DNA from: Serinicoccus kebangsaanensis
GTDB lineage: Bacteria > Actinomycetota > Actinomycetes > Actinomycetales > Dermatophilaceae
Length of the DNA stretch: 64,000 bases
Direction of reading: 5' to 3'
Assembly (NCBI RefSeq): GCF_008919445.1
Contig: NZ_VSLG01000014.1
Span: 31,344 to 95,343, forward strand
The first letter of the stretch is position 1, and each line of letters opens with the position of its first letter. Below are positions 35,893 through 44,155 of the stretch, in pieces. The translations under genes and the position numbers were made by a program. The notes beneath the pieces are model-generated. The model was not told where the DNA came from and ran no database searches. It saw nothing but the letters and a program-made list of their open reading frames with translations.

Positions 35893-36016
35893 CACCGCGG
35901 TGGGTGGGTGCTGCCCCGGCGACACGTGGCCACCGCGGTGGGTGGGTGCTGCCCTGGCGACAGGTGGCCACCGCGGTGGGTGCGTGCTGCCCCGGCGACA
36001 GGTAGCCACCGCGGTG
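35893..36016. repeat. 38-bp tandem repeat, three full units plus a partial
   Basis: Units begin at 35893, 35931, 35969 and 36007, exactly 38 bp apart. Each starts with the palindrome CCACCGCGGTGG followed by GTGGGTGCTGCCC. The array occupies the gap between the glycosyltransferase stop and the Nramp-like promoter, both on the minus strand. Confidence 0.9.
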
Positions 36017-36023
36017 GGCTCCG

Positions 36024-37217
36024 TCAGCGGGGGCCCAGGTCGCGGTGCTGGCGTGCCCGCAATGGCTTCACCACCGGACGGCGACCGGTATGCCGCTCCA
36101 CCGCCAGCTCGTAGGAGCTCACCAGCGACTCGGTCGAGGCGCGCCACGAGTGGGTCTGCGCGTCGGCACGGGCGGCCGCGCCCATCCGGTCCTTCAGTCC
36201 CGGCTCGAGCAGGATCCGCCGCAACCGATCGGCATACCCGGCCGTGTCCCCGGGCTCGACCAGGAAGCCGGTCACACCGTCCTCGATGACGAAGGGAATG
36301 CCGCCGGCGCGCGCGCCCACCACCGGCACGCCGCTGGCCATCGACTCCAGCGCGACCAGCCCGAGCGTCTCGGTGGTCGAGGGGAAGGCGAAGGCGTCCG
36401 CGCTCGCGTAGGCCGCCGCGAGCTCCTCACCGGCCAGGTAGCCGGTGAAGACGGTCGGGGTGCCGGCGAACATCGCCTCCAGCTCCTGCCGGGCCGGGCC
36501 GGACCCGACGAAGGCGAGCCGGACCCCGTCGGCCGCCAGCGCCCGGATCGGCTCCAGCAGCTGGTCCAGGTCCTTCTCCCGGGACAGCCGGCCCACGTAG
36601 AGCACGACCGGCGAGTCGGGGTGGCCGTCGGTGAGCCGGTCGCGCATCTGCGCGGACCGCCGGGAGGGGTGGTAGCCGACGGTGTCGACCGCCTTCGGCC
36701 ACAGGTCGACCTCGCGGATCCCCACCTCCCGCGCCCGGGCGACCATCTGCGCCGAGGTGCACAGGTTGACCTCGGCGAGGTTGTGCATACCGGTGATCCA
36801 CGCCTGGCTCGGGGCGCGCAGCAGGGACAGCCCGTTGCCGAGGCGGGTGGTGTACGAGGGGACGTCGGTGTGGAAGCTCGCCAGCAGCGGCAGGTTGCGG
36901 CGCCGCGCCGAGATCACGCCGTAGGCCGCGAGCCACACCGGGTTGACCGCGTGCACGATCTCGGGGTGGAAGGCCTGCATCTCCCGGGCGATCCGCGCGG
37001 TCGGGAGCCCTACCTGGATCTCGGGGTACCACGGCTGGAAGGACACCGACCGGACCTTCACCACCCGGTGCGGCCCGTAGCTGGTCGGCGGCTCGCCCGG
37101 CGCGAAGATCAGCGCCTCGTGGCCGAGGTCGGTCAGCTGGTCCAGGGTGCGGGTGATGCGGGTGACGACCCCGTCGACCTTGGGCAGGAAGACCTCGGTG
37201 AAGAGCGCGATGCGCAT
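36024..37217 (-). CDS. family 4 glycosyltransferase, probable sulfoquinovosyltransferase partner of SqdB
   Basis: 397-residue GT-B enzyme. MRIALFTEVFLPKVDGVVTR at the start, SREKDLDQLLEPI and the retaining-GT signature ETLGLVALESMASGVPVVG (EX7E) place it in GT4. The N-terminus and the position 20 bases after sqdB resemble SqdX/SQD2-type enzymes, which transfer sulfoquinovose from UDP to diacylglycerol at the membrane. The related actinobacterial mannosyltransferases (PimB/MgtA-like) share these motifs, so the acceptor is inferred from context only. Confidence 0.82.
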   Translation of the reverse strand: MRIALFTEVFLPKVDGVVTRITRTLDQLTDLGHEALIFAPGEPPTSYGPHRVVKVRSVSFQPWYPEIQVGLPTARIAREMQAFHPEIVHAVNPVWLAAYGVISARRRNLPLLASFHTDVPSYTTRLGNGLSLLRAPSQAWITGMHNLAEVNLCTSAQMVARAREVGIREVDLWPKAVDTVGYHPSRRSAQMRDRLTDGHPDSPVVLYVGRLSREKDLDQLLEPIRALAADGVRLAFVGSGPARQELEAMFAGTPTVFTGYLAGEELAAAYASADAFAFPSTTETLGLVALESMASGVPVVGARAGGIPFVIEDGVTGFLVEPGDTAGYADRLRRILLEPGLKDRMGAAARADAQTHSWRASTESLVSSYELAVERHTGRRPVVKPLRARQHRDLGPR

Positions 37218-37237
37218 GGGGTATGCCGCCGCCCGGG

Positions 37238-38488
37238 TCAGGCGGAGTGCTCCACGATGCCCCCGGTCGGCTCGGTGGTGGGTGCGGTGCGGCCCGCGCG
37301 CGAGGCCGGGACGCCGGCCTGCTGGGCCGCGGTCCAGGTCGAAGTGCACGGGATCTTGTCCAGGTCGGCCCGGTCGGCATACCGCCGGGCGACGTCCTCG
37401 ACCTCCATCAGCAGCCCTTCCTCGAGCAGCGTGGGCTCCAGGCCCAGGTCGATGAAGGTCTCGTTGTGCACGTGCAGCTCGTTCTCCGCCGCCTCGTGCC
37501 GCGGGTTGGGCACGAGCTCGACCTCGGCGTCGCTGATCCGGCCGACCAGCTCGGCGAGGTCGCGCACCCGGTGGGTCTGGGTCATCTGGTTGAAGATCTT
37601 GACCCGGTCGCCGCGCGCCGGGGGGTTGGCCAGCGCGATCTCGACGCAGCGCACCATGTCCTGGATGTGGATGAACGCGCGGGTCTGGCCGCCGGTGCCG
37701 TGCACGGTGAGCGGGTAGCCGACCGCGGCCTGCATGAGGAAGCGGTTGAGCACGGTGCCGTAGTCGCCGTCGTAGTCGAACCGGTTGATCAGCCGCTCGT
37801 CGCGCAACGTCTGGTCGGTGTGCGTGCCCCAGATGATGCCCTGGTGCAGGTCGGTGATCCGCAGCGCGTCGTTCTTGGCGTAGTAGGCGAACAGCTGCTG
37901 GTCCAGGCACTTGGTCATGTGGTAGACCGACCCGGGGTTGGTGGGGTAGAGGATCTGCTGCTCCACGCGGGACCCGTCGTCCCCGACGATCTCCACGTCG
38001 AGGTAGCCCTCCGGGATCGACATCCCGGCCGTGCCGTAGCCGTAGACGCCCATCGTGCCCAGGTGCACCAGGTGCGCGTCCAGGCCGGTCTCGACGAGGG
38101 CGCACAGCAGGTTGTGGGTCGTGCCGGTGTTGTTGTCGACGGTGTAGCGCTTGTGCCGCGGGGACTTCATCGAGTAGGGCGCGGAGCGCTGCTCGGCGAA
38201 GTGGACCACCGCGTCCGGGCGCTCGGTGCGCAGCAGGTCGACCAGACCCTCGTAGTCCGTGGCCAGGTCCAGCTCCACGAACCGCATCGGTGCCCCGCCC
38301 ACGGACTCCCAGGCGGCCAGCCGCTCCTCCATTGAGGCGATCGGCGTCAGCGACGAGGCCCCGAGCTCCTCGTCGATCCGCCGTCGCGACAAGTTGTCGA
38401 CGATGAGGACCTGGTGGCCGAGGTCGGCGAGGTGTAGCGACGCGGGCCAGCCGCAGAAGCCGTCACCGCCGAGCACAGCGATCTTCAC
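37238..38488 (-). CDS. sqdB: UDP-sulfoquinovose synthase
   Basis: 416-residue extended SDR that makes UDP-sulfoquinovose from UDP-glucose and sulfite. Diagnostic blocks are VLGGDGFCGWPASLHL (NAD binding), HFAEQRSAPYSM, the TMGVYGYG active-site segment with the catalytic Thr, and YHMTKCLD with the YxxxK pair. QGIIWGTHTDQT and NRFLMQAAVGYPLTVHGTGG are also SQD1/SqdB-type. The GTG start at 38488 follows AAGGAG. The C-terminal 35 or so residues (after CTSTWTAAQQ) are low complexity. With the next gene it encodes sulfolipid synthesis. Confidence 0.92.
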   Translation of the reverse strand: MKIAVLGGDGFCGWPASLHLADLGHQVLIVDNLSRRRIDEELGASSLTPIASMEERLAAWESVGGAPMRFVELDLATDYEGLVDLLRTERPDAVVHFAEQRSAPYSMKSPRHKRYTVDNNTGTTHNLLCALVETGLDAHLVHLGTMGVYGYGTAGMSIPEGYLDVEIVGDDGSRVEQQILYPTNPGSVYHMTKCLDQQLFAYYAKNDALRITDLHQGIIWGTHTDQTLRDERLINRFDYDGDYGTVLNRFLMQAAVGYPLTVHGTGGQTRAFIHIQDMVRCVEIALANPPARGDRVKIFNQMTQTHRVRDLAELVGRISDAEVELVPNPRHEAAENELHVHNETFIDLGLEPTLLEEGLLMEVEDVARRYADRADLDKIPCTSTWTAAQQAGVPASRAGRTAPTTEPTGGIVEHSA

Positions 38489-38632
38489 GGGTGCTCCTTG
38501 GAGTCGGGATGGGCCCCGCACCGGGGCGCACGGGGGTCAACGTATCAATGCTGGCCGGATGCACCCTCCTCGCCGAGCCCGGTGCCCGGAAAACGGCTGG
38601 GACCAGACCCCCCGACCAGGGAGGATGGCCCC

Positions 38633-40336
38633 ATGGGCCATGTCGACGTCTCCGGTGTGGGCTTCACCCTGCCCGACGGCCGCCCGCTGCTGCGCGACAT
38701 CGGCCTGCGCATCGGCGACGGCGCCCGGGTCGCCCTGGTGGGCCCGAACGGCAGCGGCAAGACGACGCTGCTGCGGATCGTCGCCGACGAGCTCCGGCCG
38801 CACGAGGGGTCGGTGTCCCGGGGCGGCGGGCTCGGGGTGATGCCGCAGTTCATCGGCACCATGGGTCGCGACGTCGAGGACGGTATGCCCGCCCCCACCG
38901 TGCGCGACCTGCTCGTCTCGGTCGCGCCGGCACGCATCCGGGTGGCCGCGGCGGCCGTGGACGCGGCCGAGCTGGCGATCATGGAGGTGGACGACGAGCC
39001 GGCGCAGCTCGGCTACGCCCAGGCGCTGGCCGACTGGGCCGACGTCGGGGGCTACGAGCAGGAGACGCTCTGGGACGTCTGCACGGTCGCGGCCCTCGGC
39101 ATACCTTTCGAGCAGGCGCAGTGGCGCGGCACCGACACGCTGTCCGGCGGCGAGCAGAAGCGGCTGGCGCTGGAGGCGCTGCTGCGCGGACCGGACGAGG
39201 TGCTGCTGCTGGACGAGCCGGACAACTACCTCGACGTCCCGGCCAAGCGCTGGTTGGAGGACCAGCTCCGGGCCAGCACCAAGACCATCCTGCTGATCAG
39301 CCACGACCGCGAGCTGCTGGCGCGGGCGGCCACCCGGGTCGCGACGCTGGAGCCGGGCGCGGCGGGCAGCACGCTGTGGGTCCACCCGGGCAGCTTCGCC
39401 ACCTGGCACGAGGCGCGCACCGAGCGCAACGCCCGGCTCGAGGAGGCGCGCCGCCGCTGGGACGAGGAGCACGGCAAGCTGCGCGACCTGATGCTGCGCT
39501 ACAAGGCCAAGGCCGCCTACAACGCGGACATGGCCAGCCAGTACCAGGCGGCACAGACCCGGCTGCGCCGGTTCGAGGAGGCCGGGCCGCCCGAGGCGGT
39601 GGCCCTCGAGCAGCGGGTGCGGATGCGGCTGCGCGGCGGACGGACGGCGAAGCGGGCGGTGATCTGCGAGGGCCTGGAGCTCACCGGTCTGATGCGACCC
39701 TTCGACCTCGAGGTCTGGTACGGCGACCGGGTCGCGGTGCTGGGGTCCAACGGCTCGGGCAAGTCGCACTTCCTGCGCCTGCTGGCCGCCGGTGGCAGCG
39801 ACCCGGAGCCGGAGCACCGGCCGGTCGGCGACGTCGTCCCGGCGCCGGTGCGGCATGCCGGGGTGGGGCGGCTGGGAGCCAGGGTGCGTCCCGGGTGGTT
39901 CGCGCAGACCCACGACCACCCGAGCCTGAGAGGCCGCACGCTGCTGGAGATCCTGCACCGTGGCGACGAGCACCGGCGCGGGATGCCGCGCGAGGAGGCC
40001 GCGCGGGTGCTGGACCGCTACGAGCTGGCCCGGGCGGGGGAGCAGCGGTTCGAGTCGCTGTCCGGTGGGCAGCAGGCGAGGGTGCAGATCCTGCTGCTGG
40101 AGCTCTCCGGCGCGACGCTGCTGCTGCTCGACGAGCCCACGGACAACCTCGACCTGCACTCCGCGGAGGCGCTGCAGGCCGGGCTGGACGCCTTCGAGGG
40201 GACGGTGCTCGCGGTCACCCACGACCGCTGGTTCGCAGGGTCGTTCGACCGGTTCCTCGTCTTCGGTGCCGACGGTCAGGTGCGCGAGAGCGACGGGCCG
40301 GTCTGGGACGAGGGCCGGGTGGCGCGGGCCCGCTGA
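38633..40336 (+). CDS. ABC-F family ATPase
   Basis: 567-residue soluble protein with two ABC domains: GPNGSGKTT/LSGGEQKRLAL/LLLDEPDNYLD and GSNGSGKSH/LSGGQQARVQI/LLLDEPTDNLD. Between them lies a charged helical linker (about residues 260-320, EARRRWDEEHGKLRDLMLRY) that in ABC-F proteins reaches the ribosome P-site. No membrane spans. The family covers translation factors and antibiotic-protection proteins; the linker does not let me choose. The second signature half is less standard (DEPTDNLD). The ATG at 38633 follows GGGAGG. Confidence 0.9.
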   Translation: MGHVDVSGVGFTLPDGRPLLRDIGLRIGDGARVALVGPNGSGKTTLLRIVADELRPHEGSVSRGGGLGVMPQFIGTMGRDVEDGMPAPTVRDLLVSVAPARIRVAAAAVDAAELAIMEVDDEPAQLGYAQALADWADVGGYEQETLWDVCTVAALGIPFEQAQWRGTDTLSGGEQKRLALEALLRGPDEVLLLDEPDNYLDVPAKRWLEDQLRASTKTILLISHDRELLARAATRVATLEPGAAGSTLWVHPGSFATWHEARTERNARLEEARRRWDEEHGKLRDLMLRYKAKAAYNADMASQYQAAQTRLRRFEEAGPPEAVALEQRVRMRLRGGRTAKRAVICEGLELTGLMRPFDLEVWYGDRVAVLGSNGSGKSHFLRLLAAGGSDPEPEHRPVGDVVPAPVRHAGVGRLGARVRPGWFAQTHDHPSLRGRTLLEILHRGDEHRRGMPREEAARVLDRYELARAGEQRFESLSGGQQARVQILLLELSGATLLLLDEPTDNLDLHSAEALQAGLDAFEGTVLAVTHDRWFAGSFDRFLVFGADGQVRESDGPVWDEGRVARAR

Positions 40337-40386
40337 GCGGTGGCCCCGGAGCCGAGCGCACTCCCAGCCGGTTCGTCAACTGTGCG

Positions 40387-40438
40387 CCGGAAAGTCAACC
40401 AACAGCCTGCTCGAGGAGGCTGCCAGTTGACGTTCCGG
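40387..40438. repeat. long inverted repeat between convergent genes
   Basis: 22-bp arms 40387-40408 and 40417-40438 with four mismatches and an 8-base loop; the arms start with CCGGAA. It separates the ABC-F gene from the convergent protease gene and is a likely two-way terminator. Confidence 0.75.
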
Positions 40439-40523
40439 CTCCCAGACGAGGACCCGGGTGAGAGCCCGGTCCCAGGGGCGCCCACCGAGGAGCGCGGGTG
40501 CTTCCGGTGGGGTATGCCCGTGC

Positions 40524-41846
40524 CTACGGCTGCTCGTCCGGCCGGGTGGCCAGGGTGACGGTGACCTCGGCGCGCTCGCCGTCGCGGATGTAGGCGACGT
40601 CCGCCTCGTCGCCGGCACCACGCTCGCGGACCTGCCCGACCAGGGCGGTGGCGCCGGAGACGGGCTCGTCGTCGATGCCGACGATCAGGTCGCCGCTCTC
40701 CAGCCCCACCTCGGCGGCGGGGGAGTCGGGCTCGACCTGGGTGACGACGGCACCGGACACGGTCGCGCCGTCGGCCTCGGCCTGGGCGTCGTCGAGCCCG
40801 ACGCCGAGGAAGGCGTGGGTCGCGGTGCCGGTCTCGATCAGCTGGTCGGCGATGAGCTGCACCTTGCCCGACGGGATGGCGAAGCCGATGCCGATGGAGC
40901 CGCTCTGGCCGCCCATGGCCGACCCCAGGGAGGCGATCGAGGAGTTGATGCCCACCAGCTCGCCGGCCGCGTTGACCAGCGCGCCGCCGGAGTTGCCCGG
41001 GTTGATCGCCGCGGACGTCTGGATGGCGTTGGTGAAGACCGCGGAGTTGGGGTCCGCCGGGTCGCTCGACCCCTGGGTGGTCACCGGGCGGTCCAGCGCG
41101 CTGACGATGCCGGTCGTGACCGTCCCGGACAGCCCGAGCGGGTTGCCGATCGCCATGACCGGGTCGCCGACGCCCAGCGCGGAGTCGTCGCCGATCGCGA
41201 TCGGCGTCAGGCCGTCGGGGACGGAGTCCAGCTGGAGCACGGCCAGGTCGCTGGAGGGGTCGGTGCCCACGACCTCGGCGGGGTAGGACTGGCCGCCGGG
41301 CAGCGTGACCTGCACCTCCTGGGCGCCCTCCACGACGTGCGCGTTGGTGACGACGTGGCCCTGGTCGTCCCAGACCACGCCCGACCCGGAGCCCTGCCCG
41401 GACATGCCGGCCACGGCGATGGACACGGTGCTCGGGGTGACCGCCTCGGCGATCGAGCCCCAGTCCTGCTCGCCGGTCAGCGAGACGGTGGTGCCCTCCG
41501 CCTCGCCGGAGGCCTCCTCGGTGTCCGCCGGAGGGGCGCTGCTCCCGGCGGCCTGCCCGGCGCGGTCGTCGGAGAGCTGGATCGCGGCATACGTGCCGCC
41601 GGAGGCGAGCAGCGCGGCGAGCACGCTCGCCACCGCGATGTCGCCGAAGCGGCGGCGCTCACGGCGGGGCGACGACGGGGCGGGAGCCGGCGTGGCGGCA
41701 GGGGAGCCGTGCGCCTGCTGCTCCGTCCCGGGGCGCGCGGGAGGCACGGGCGCGGTGGCGTCCGGGTGGATAGGGCCGGTGGCGTCGGGGCCGGGGCCCT
41801 GGTGGTCGTGCGGGTAGCCCTGCGGGTCCTGCTGTGGCGTCGTCAT
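40524..41846 (-). CDS. membrane-anchored HtrA/DegP-like serine protease with PDZ domain
   Basis: 440-residue S1C protease. A Pro-rich cytoplasmic N-terminus (residues 1-65) precedes one membrane span (about 68-90), then the trypsin-like domain with His about 170 (VTNAHVV), Asp about 200 (SSDLAVL) and Ser about 286 (NPGNSGGAL), and a C-terminal PDZ domain (SGAVVTQVEPDSPAAEVGLESGDLI). It should face the cell exterior and degrade misfolded envelope proteins. The gene lies immediately downstream of a two-component system on the same strand, a common actinobacterial arrangement for stress-controlled HtrA. Confidence 0.92.
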   Translation of the reverse strand: MTTPQQDPQGYPHDHQGPGPDATGPIHPDATAPVPPARPGTEQQAHGSPAATPAPAPSSPRRERRRFGDIAVASVLAALLASGGTYAAIQLSDDRAGQAAGSSAPPADTEEASGEAEGTTVSLTGEQDWGSIAEAVTPSTVSIAVAGMSGQGSGSGVVWDDQGHVVTNAHVVEGAQEVQVTLPGGQSYPAEVVGTDPSSDLAVLQLDSVPDGLTPIAIGDDSALGVGDPVMAIGNPLGLSGTVTTGIVSALDRPVTTQGSSDPADPNSAVFTNAIQTSAAINPGNSGGALVNAAGELVGINSSIASLGSAMGGQSGSIGIGFAIPSGKVQLIADQLIETGTATHAFLGVGLDDAQAEADGATVSGAVVTQVEPDSPAAEVGLESGDLIVGIDDEPVSGATALVGQVRERGAGDEADVAYIRDGERAEVTVTLATRPDEQP

Positions 41847-41890
41847 GTCTCGATCACACCACGCTCACGTCGGCACAGCCTGGGCGCAGG

Positions 41891-43381
41891 CTATGAATCG
41901 GCTGGACGCCGATCCGCGGGCAGCTCGACCCTGAAGGTCGCCCCGCCGCCGGGGGTGGGGGTATGCCGGACCGAGCCGTGGTGCCGGCCGACGATCGCGG
42001 CGACGATCGCCAGCCCGAGCCCGGTGCCGCCGGAGGCGCGGCTGCGCGACTTGTCCGCACGATAGAAGCGCTCGAAGACGCGGTCGCCGGTGTCCTCCGC
42101 GAGTCCCTGCCCGTGGTCGCGGACCTCCACGACGACGGTGCCGTCGGCGCGCCCGACGGCGACCTCGACCGGCGTCCCCGCAGGCGTGTGCGCCAGGGCG
42201 TTGGCGACCAGGTTGGTGAGCACCTGACGCAGCGCACCGTCCTCGCCGGTGACGACCGGAGCCGCCTGGGGATCGGTGCCGGGCAGCGGCACGAGGCGCA
42301 CCGTGCGCTCGGGTGCCCGCACCCGGGCGTCCTGCACCACGTCCGAGGCGAGGACGGTCAGGTCCACCCGGGTCGGCGCCATCTGCGGCTGGGAGTCCCA
42401 CCGGGTCAGGGTGAGCAGGTCTTCGACGAGGCGGGTCATCCGGGTCGCCTCGTCCTCGATCCGGCGCATCGCCCCGGCGACGTCCTCGGGACCGGACATG
42501 GCCCCGAACCGGTGCAGCTCGGCATACCCCTTGACCGTGGCGAGCGGGGTCCGCAGCTCGTGCGAGGCGTCCGCCACGAAGTCGCGCATCCGCTGCTCCG
42601 ACGCCTCGCGGACGGCGAACGAGTGCTCGATGTGCGCGAGCATCGCGTTGAGCGACTCGGAGAGCGAGCCGACCTCGTCCCGGGCACCGGGCGGGGGGAT
42701 GCGCCGGGTGAGGTCGCCGGCCGCGATCGCCGCCGCGGTGTCCTCCATCCGGCTCAGCGGGCGGAAGGCGCGGCGCACGGCGAACCAGCCGAGCACGCCG
42801 ACGACGACCATCGTGGTCAGGCCGATGACGAAGGTGAGGAAGGCGAGCTGGCGGGCCGTGCTGTCGACCTCGTCCAGCGGCAGCGCGACCGCGATCGTGC
42901 CGGAGAACAGGCCCTGCTCGTTCTTCATCGGCAGCGCCAGCACCCGCCAGTCCCCGCCGCCGTGCGCGCTGTCTGTGGTGAAGGGTCCGCCGAGCCGCTC
43001 GTCGTCGATCGGGACGCGGGTGAGGTCCGGGGTGTCCTTCATGCCGCGGGAGGCGAGCGGGACCGTGCTGGCCGACGGGTCCACCGGGGTGAAGAGGATG
43101 TAGTAGGAGTTCGGTGGCAGCCACAGCTCGGCGCTGGTGTCCTCCTGCCCCGTCGCCTCCTCCAGCAGCTGCGCGGAGACCCGCTCGGCGAGCGGGTTGA
43201 TGTAGGTCTCCAGGTCGGCGTCCACCCGGTCGACGAGGTAGCCGCGCAGCATGGTGATGGTCACCGAGGTGGTGAGCAGGTATGCCGCGAGCACCAGCAG
43301 CACCAGCACGGTCACCAGGCGTCGGGTCAGCGACAGCCCGTGGAGCTTGGCGTAGGCGGCGCGGCGCAGCTGCTGCAGCAC
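41891..43381 (-). CDS. two-component sensor histidine kinase
   Basis: 496-residue kinase. Membrane spans at about residues 22-45 and 180-203 bound an extracytoplasmic sensor region. A HAMP domain follows (RRAFRPLSRMEDTAAAIAAG), then the phospho-acceptor His274 in FVADASHELRTPLATVKGY and the ATPase motifs NLVANALAHTPAGT, RDHGQGLAED and GGTGLGLAIV. The GTG start at 43381 is 13 bases after the response regulator stop, so the pair is co-transcribed. The stimulus is unknown; the protease gene next door suggests envelope stress. Confidence 0.92.
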   Translation of the reverse strand: MLQQLRRAAYAKLHGLSLTRRLVTVLVLLVLAAYLLTTSVTITMLRGYLVDRVDADLETYINPLAERVSAQLLEEATGQEDTSAELWLPPNSYYILFTPVDPSASTVPLASRGMKDTPDLTRVPIDDERLGGPFTTDSAHGGGDWRVLALPMKNEQGLFSGTIAVALPLDEVDSTARQLAFLTFVIGLTTMVVVGVLGWFAVRRAFRPLSRMEDTAAAIAAGDLTRRIPPPGARDEVGSLSESLNAMLAHIEHSFAVREASEQRMRDFVADASHELRTPLATVKGYAELHRFGAMSGPEDVAGAMRRIEDEATRMTRLVEDLLTLTRWDSQPQMAPTRVDLTVLASDVVQDARVRAPERTVRLVPLPGTDPQAAPVVTGEDGALRQVLTNLVANALAHTPAGTPVEVAVGRADGTVVVEVRDHGQGLAEDTGDRVFERFYRADKSRSRASGGTGLGLAIVAAIVGRHHGSVRHTPTPGGGATFRVELPADRRPADS

Positions 43382-43394
43382 GGAGGGGTATGCC

Positions 43395-44102
43395 TCAGCG
43401 CGGCTCGCGCAGCACGTAGCCCACGCCGCGCTTGGTGTGGATCAGCGGCTCGCCGATGACGTCGATCTTGCGCCGCAGGTAGGAGATGTAGGACTCCACG
43501 ATGTTCATCTCGCCGCGGAAGTCGTAGTCCCACACGTGGTCCAGGATCTGGCTCTTGGACAGCACCCGCCCCGGGTTGAGCATGAGGTAGCGCAGCAGCT
43601 TGAACTCGGTGGGGGAGACCTCGATGACCTTCCCCGCGCGGCGCACCTCGTGGCTGTCCTCGTCCAGCTCCAGGTCGGCCACCCGGAGGGCGTGGTCGTC
43701 GCCGTCCTCGGCCACCCGGGTGCGGCGCAGCACGGCGCGGATCCGGGCGACCACCTCCTCCAGGCTGAACGGCTTGGTGACGTAGTCGTCACCTCCGACG
43801 GTCAGCCCCTTGATCTTGTCGTCCAGCGAGTCCTTGGCGGTGAGGAAGACGATCGGCAGGTCCAGCCCCCGCTCGCGCAGCGTGCGGGTCACGGTGAAGC
43901 CGTCCATGTCCGGCAGCATGATGTCGAGCACCGCGAGGTCGAAGTCGTGCTCGCCGGAGAGCTGCAGCGCGCTGCGGCCGTCGCCGGCGGCGTGCACCGC
44001 GAACCCGGCGAACTTCAGGCTCGTGGTGAGCAGCTCCCGGATGTTGGTCTCGTCCTCGACCACCAGCAGGGTGGCCTCCGGCTCGCTGTCGGTGGTGGTC
44101 AT
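43395..44102 (-). CDS. OmpR/PhoP-family response regulator
   Basis: 235-residue regulator. The receiver has the acidic pocket VVEDE, the phospho-acceptor Asp60 in LAVLDIMLPDMDGF and the conserved lysine in DYVTKPFSLEEV. The C-terminal winged helix (SPTEFKLLRYLMLNPGRVLS, YLRRKIDVIGEPLIHTKRGV) binds DNA. It leads the kinase gene. It resembles the actinobacterial PhoP/TcrX group. The ATG at 44102 has no strong ribosome site. Confidence 0.93.
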   Translation of the reverse strand: MTTTDSEPEATLLVVEDETNIRELLTTSLKFAGFAVHAAGDGRSALQLSGEHDFDLAVLDIMLPDMDGFTVTRTLRERGLDLPIVFLTAKDSLDDKIKGLTVGGDDYVTKPFSLEEVVARIRAVLRRTRVAEDGDDHALRVADLELDEDSHEVRRAGKVIEVSPTEFKLLRYLMLNPGRVLSKSQILDHVWDYDFRGEMNIVESYISYLRRKIDVIGEPLIHTKRGVGYVLREPR

Positions 44103-44155
44103 ACACCCATCGTGGCGACGCAGGCTGAGGGTTTCCTGGGAATCGGCTGCGTGGG

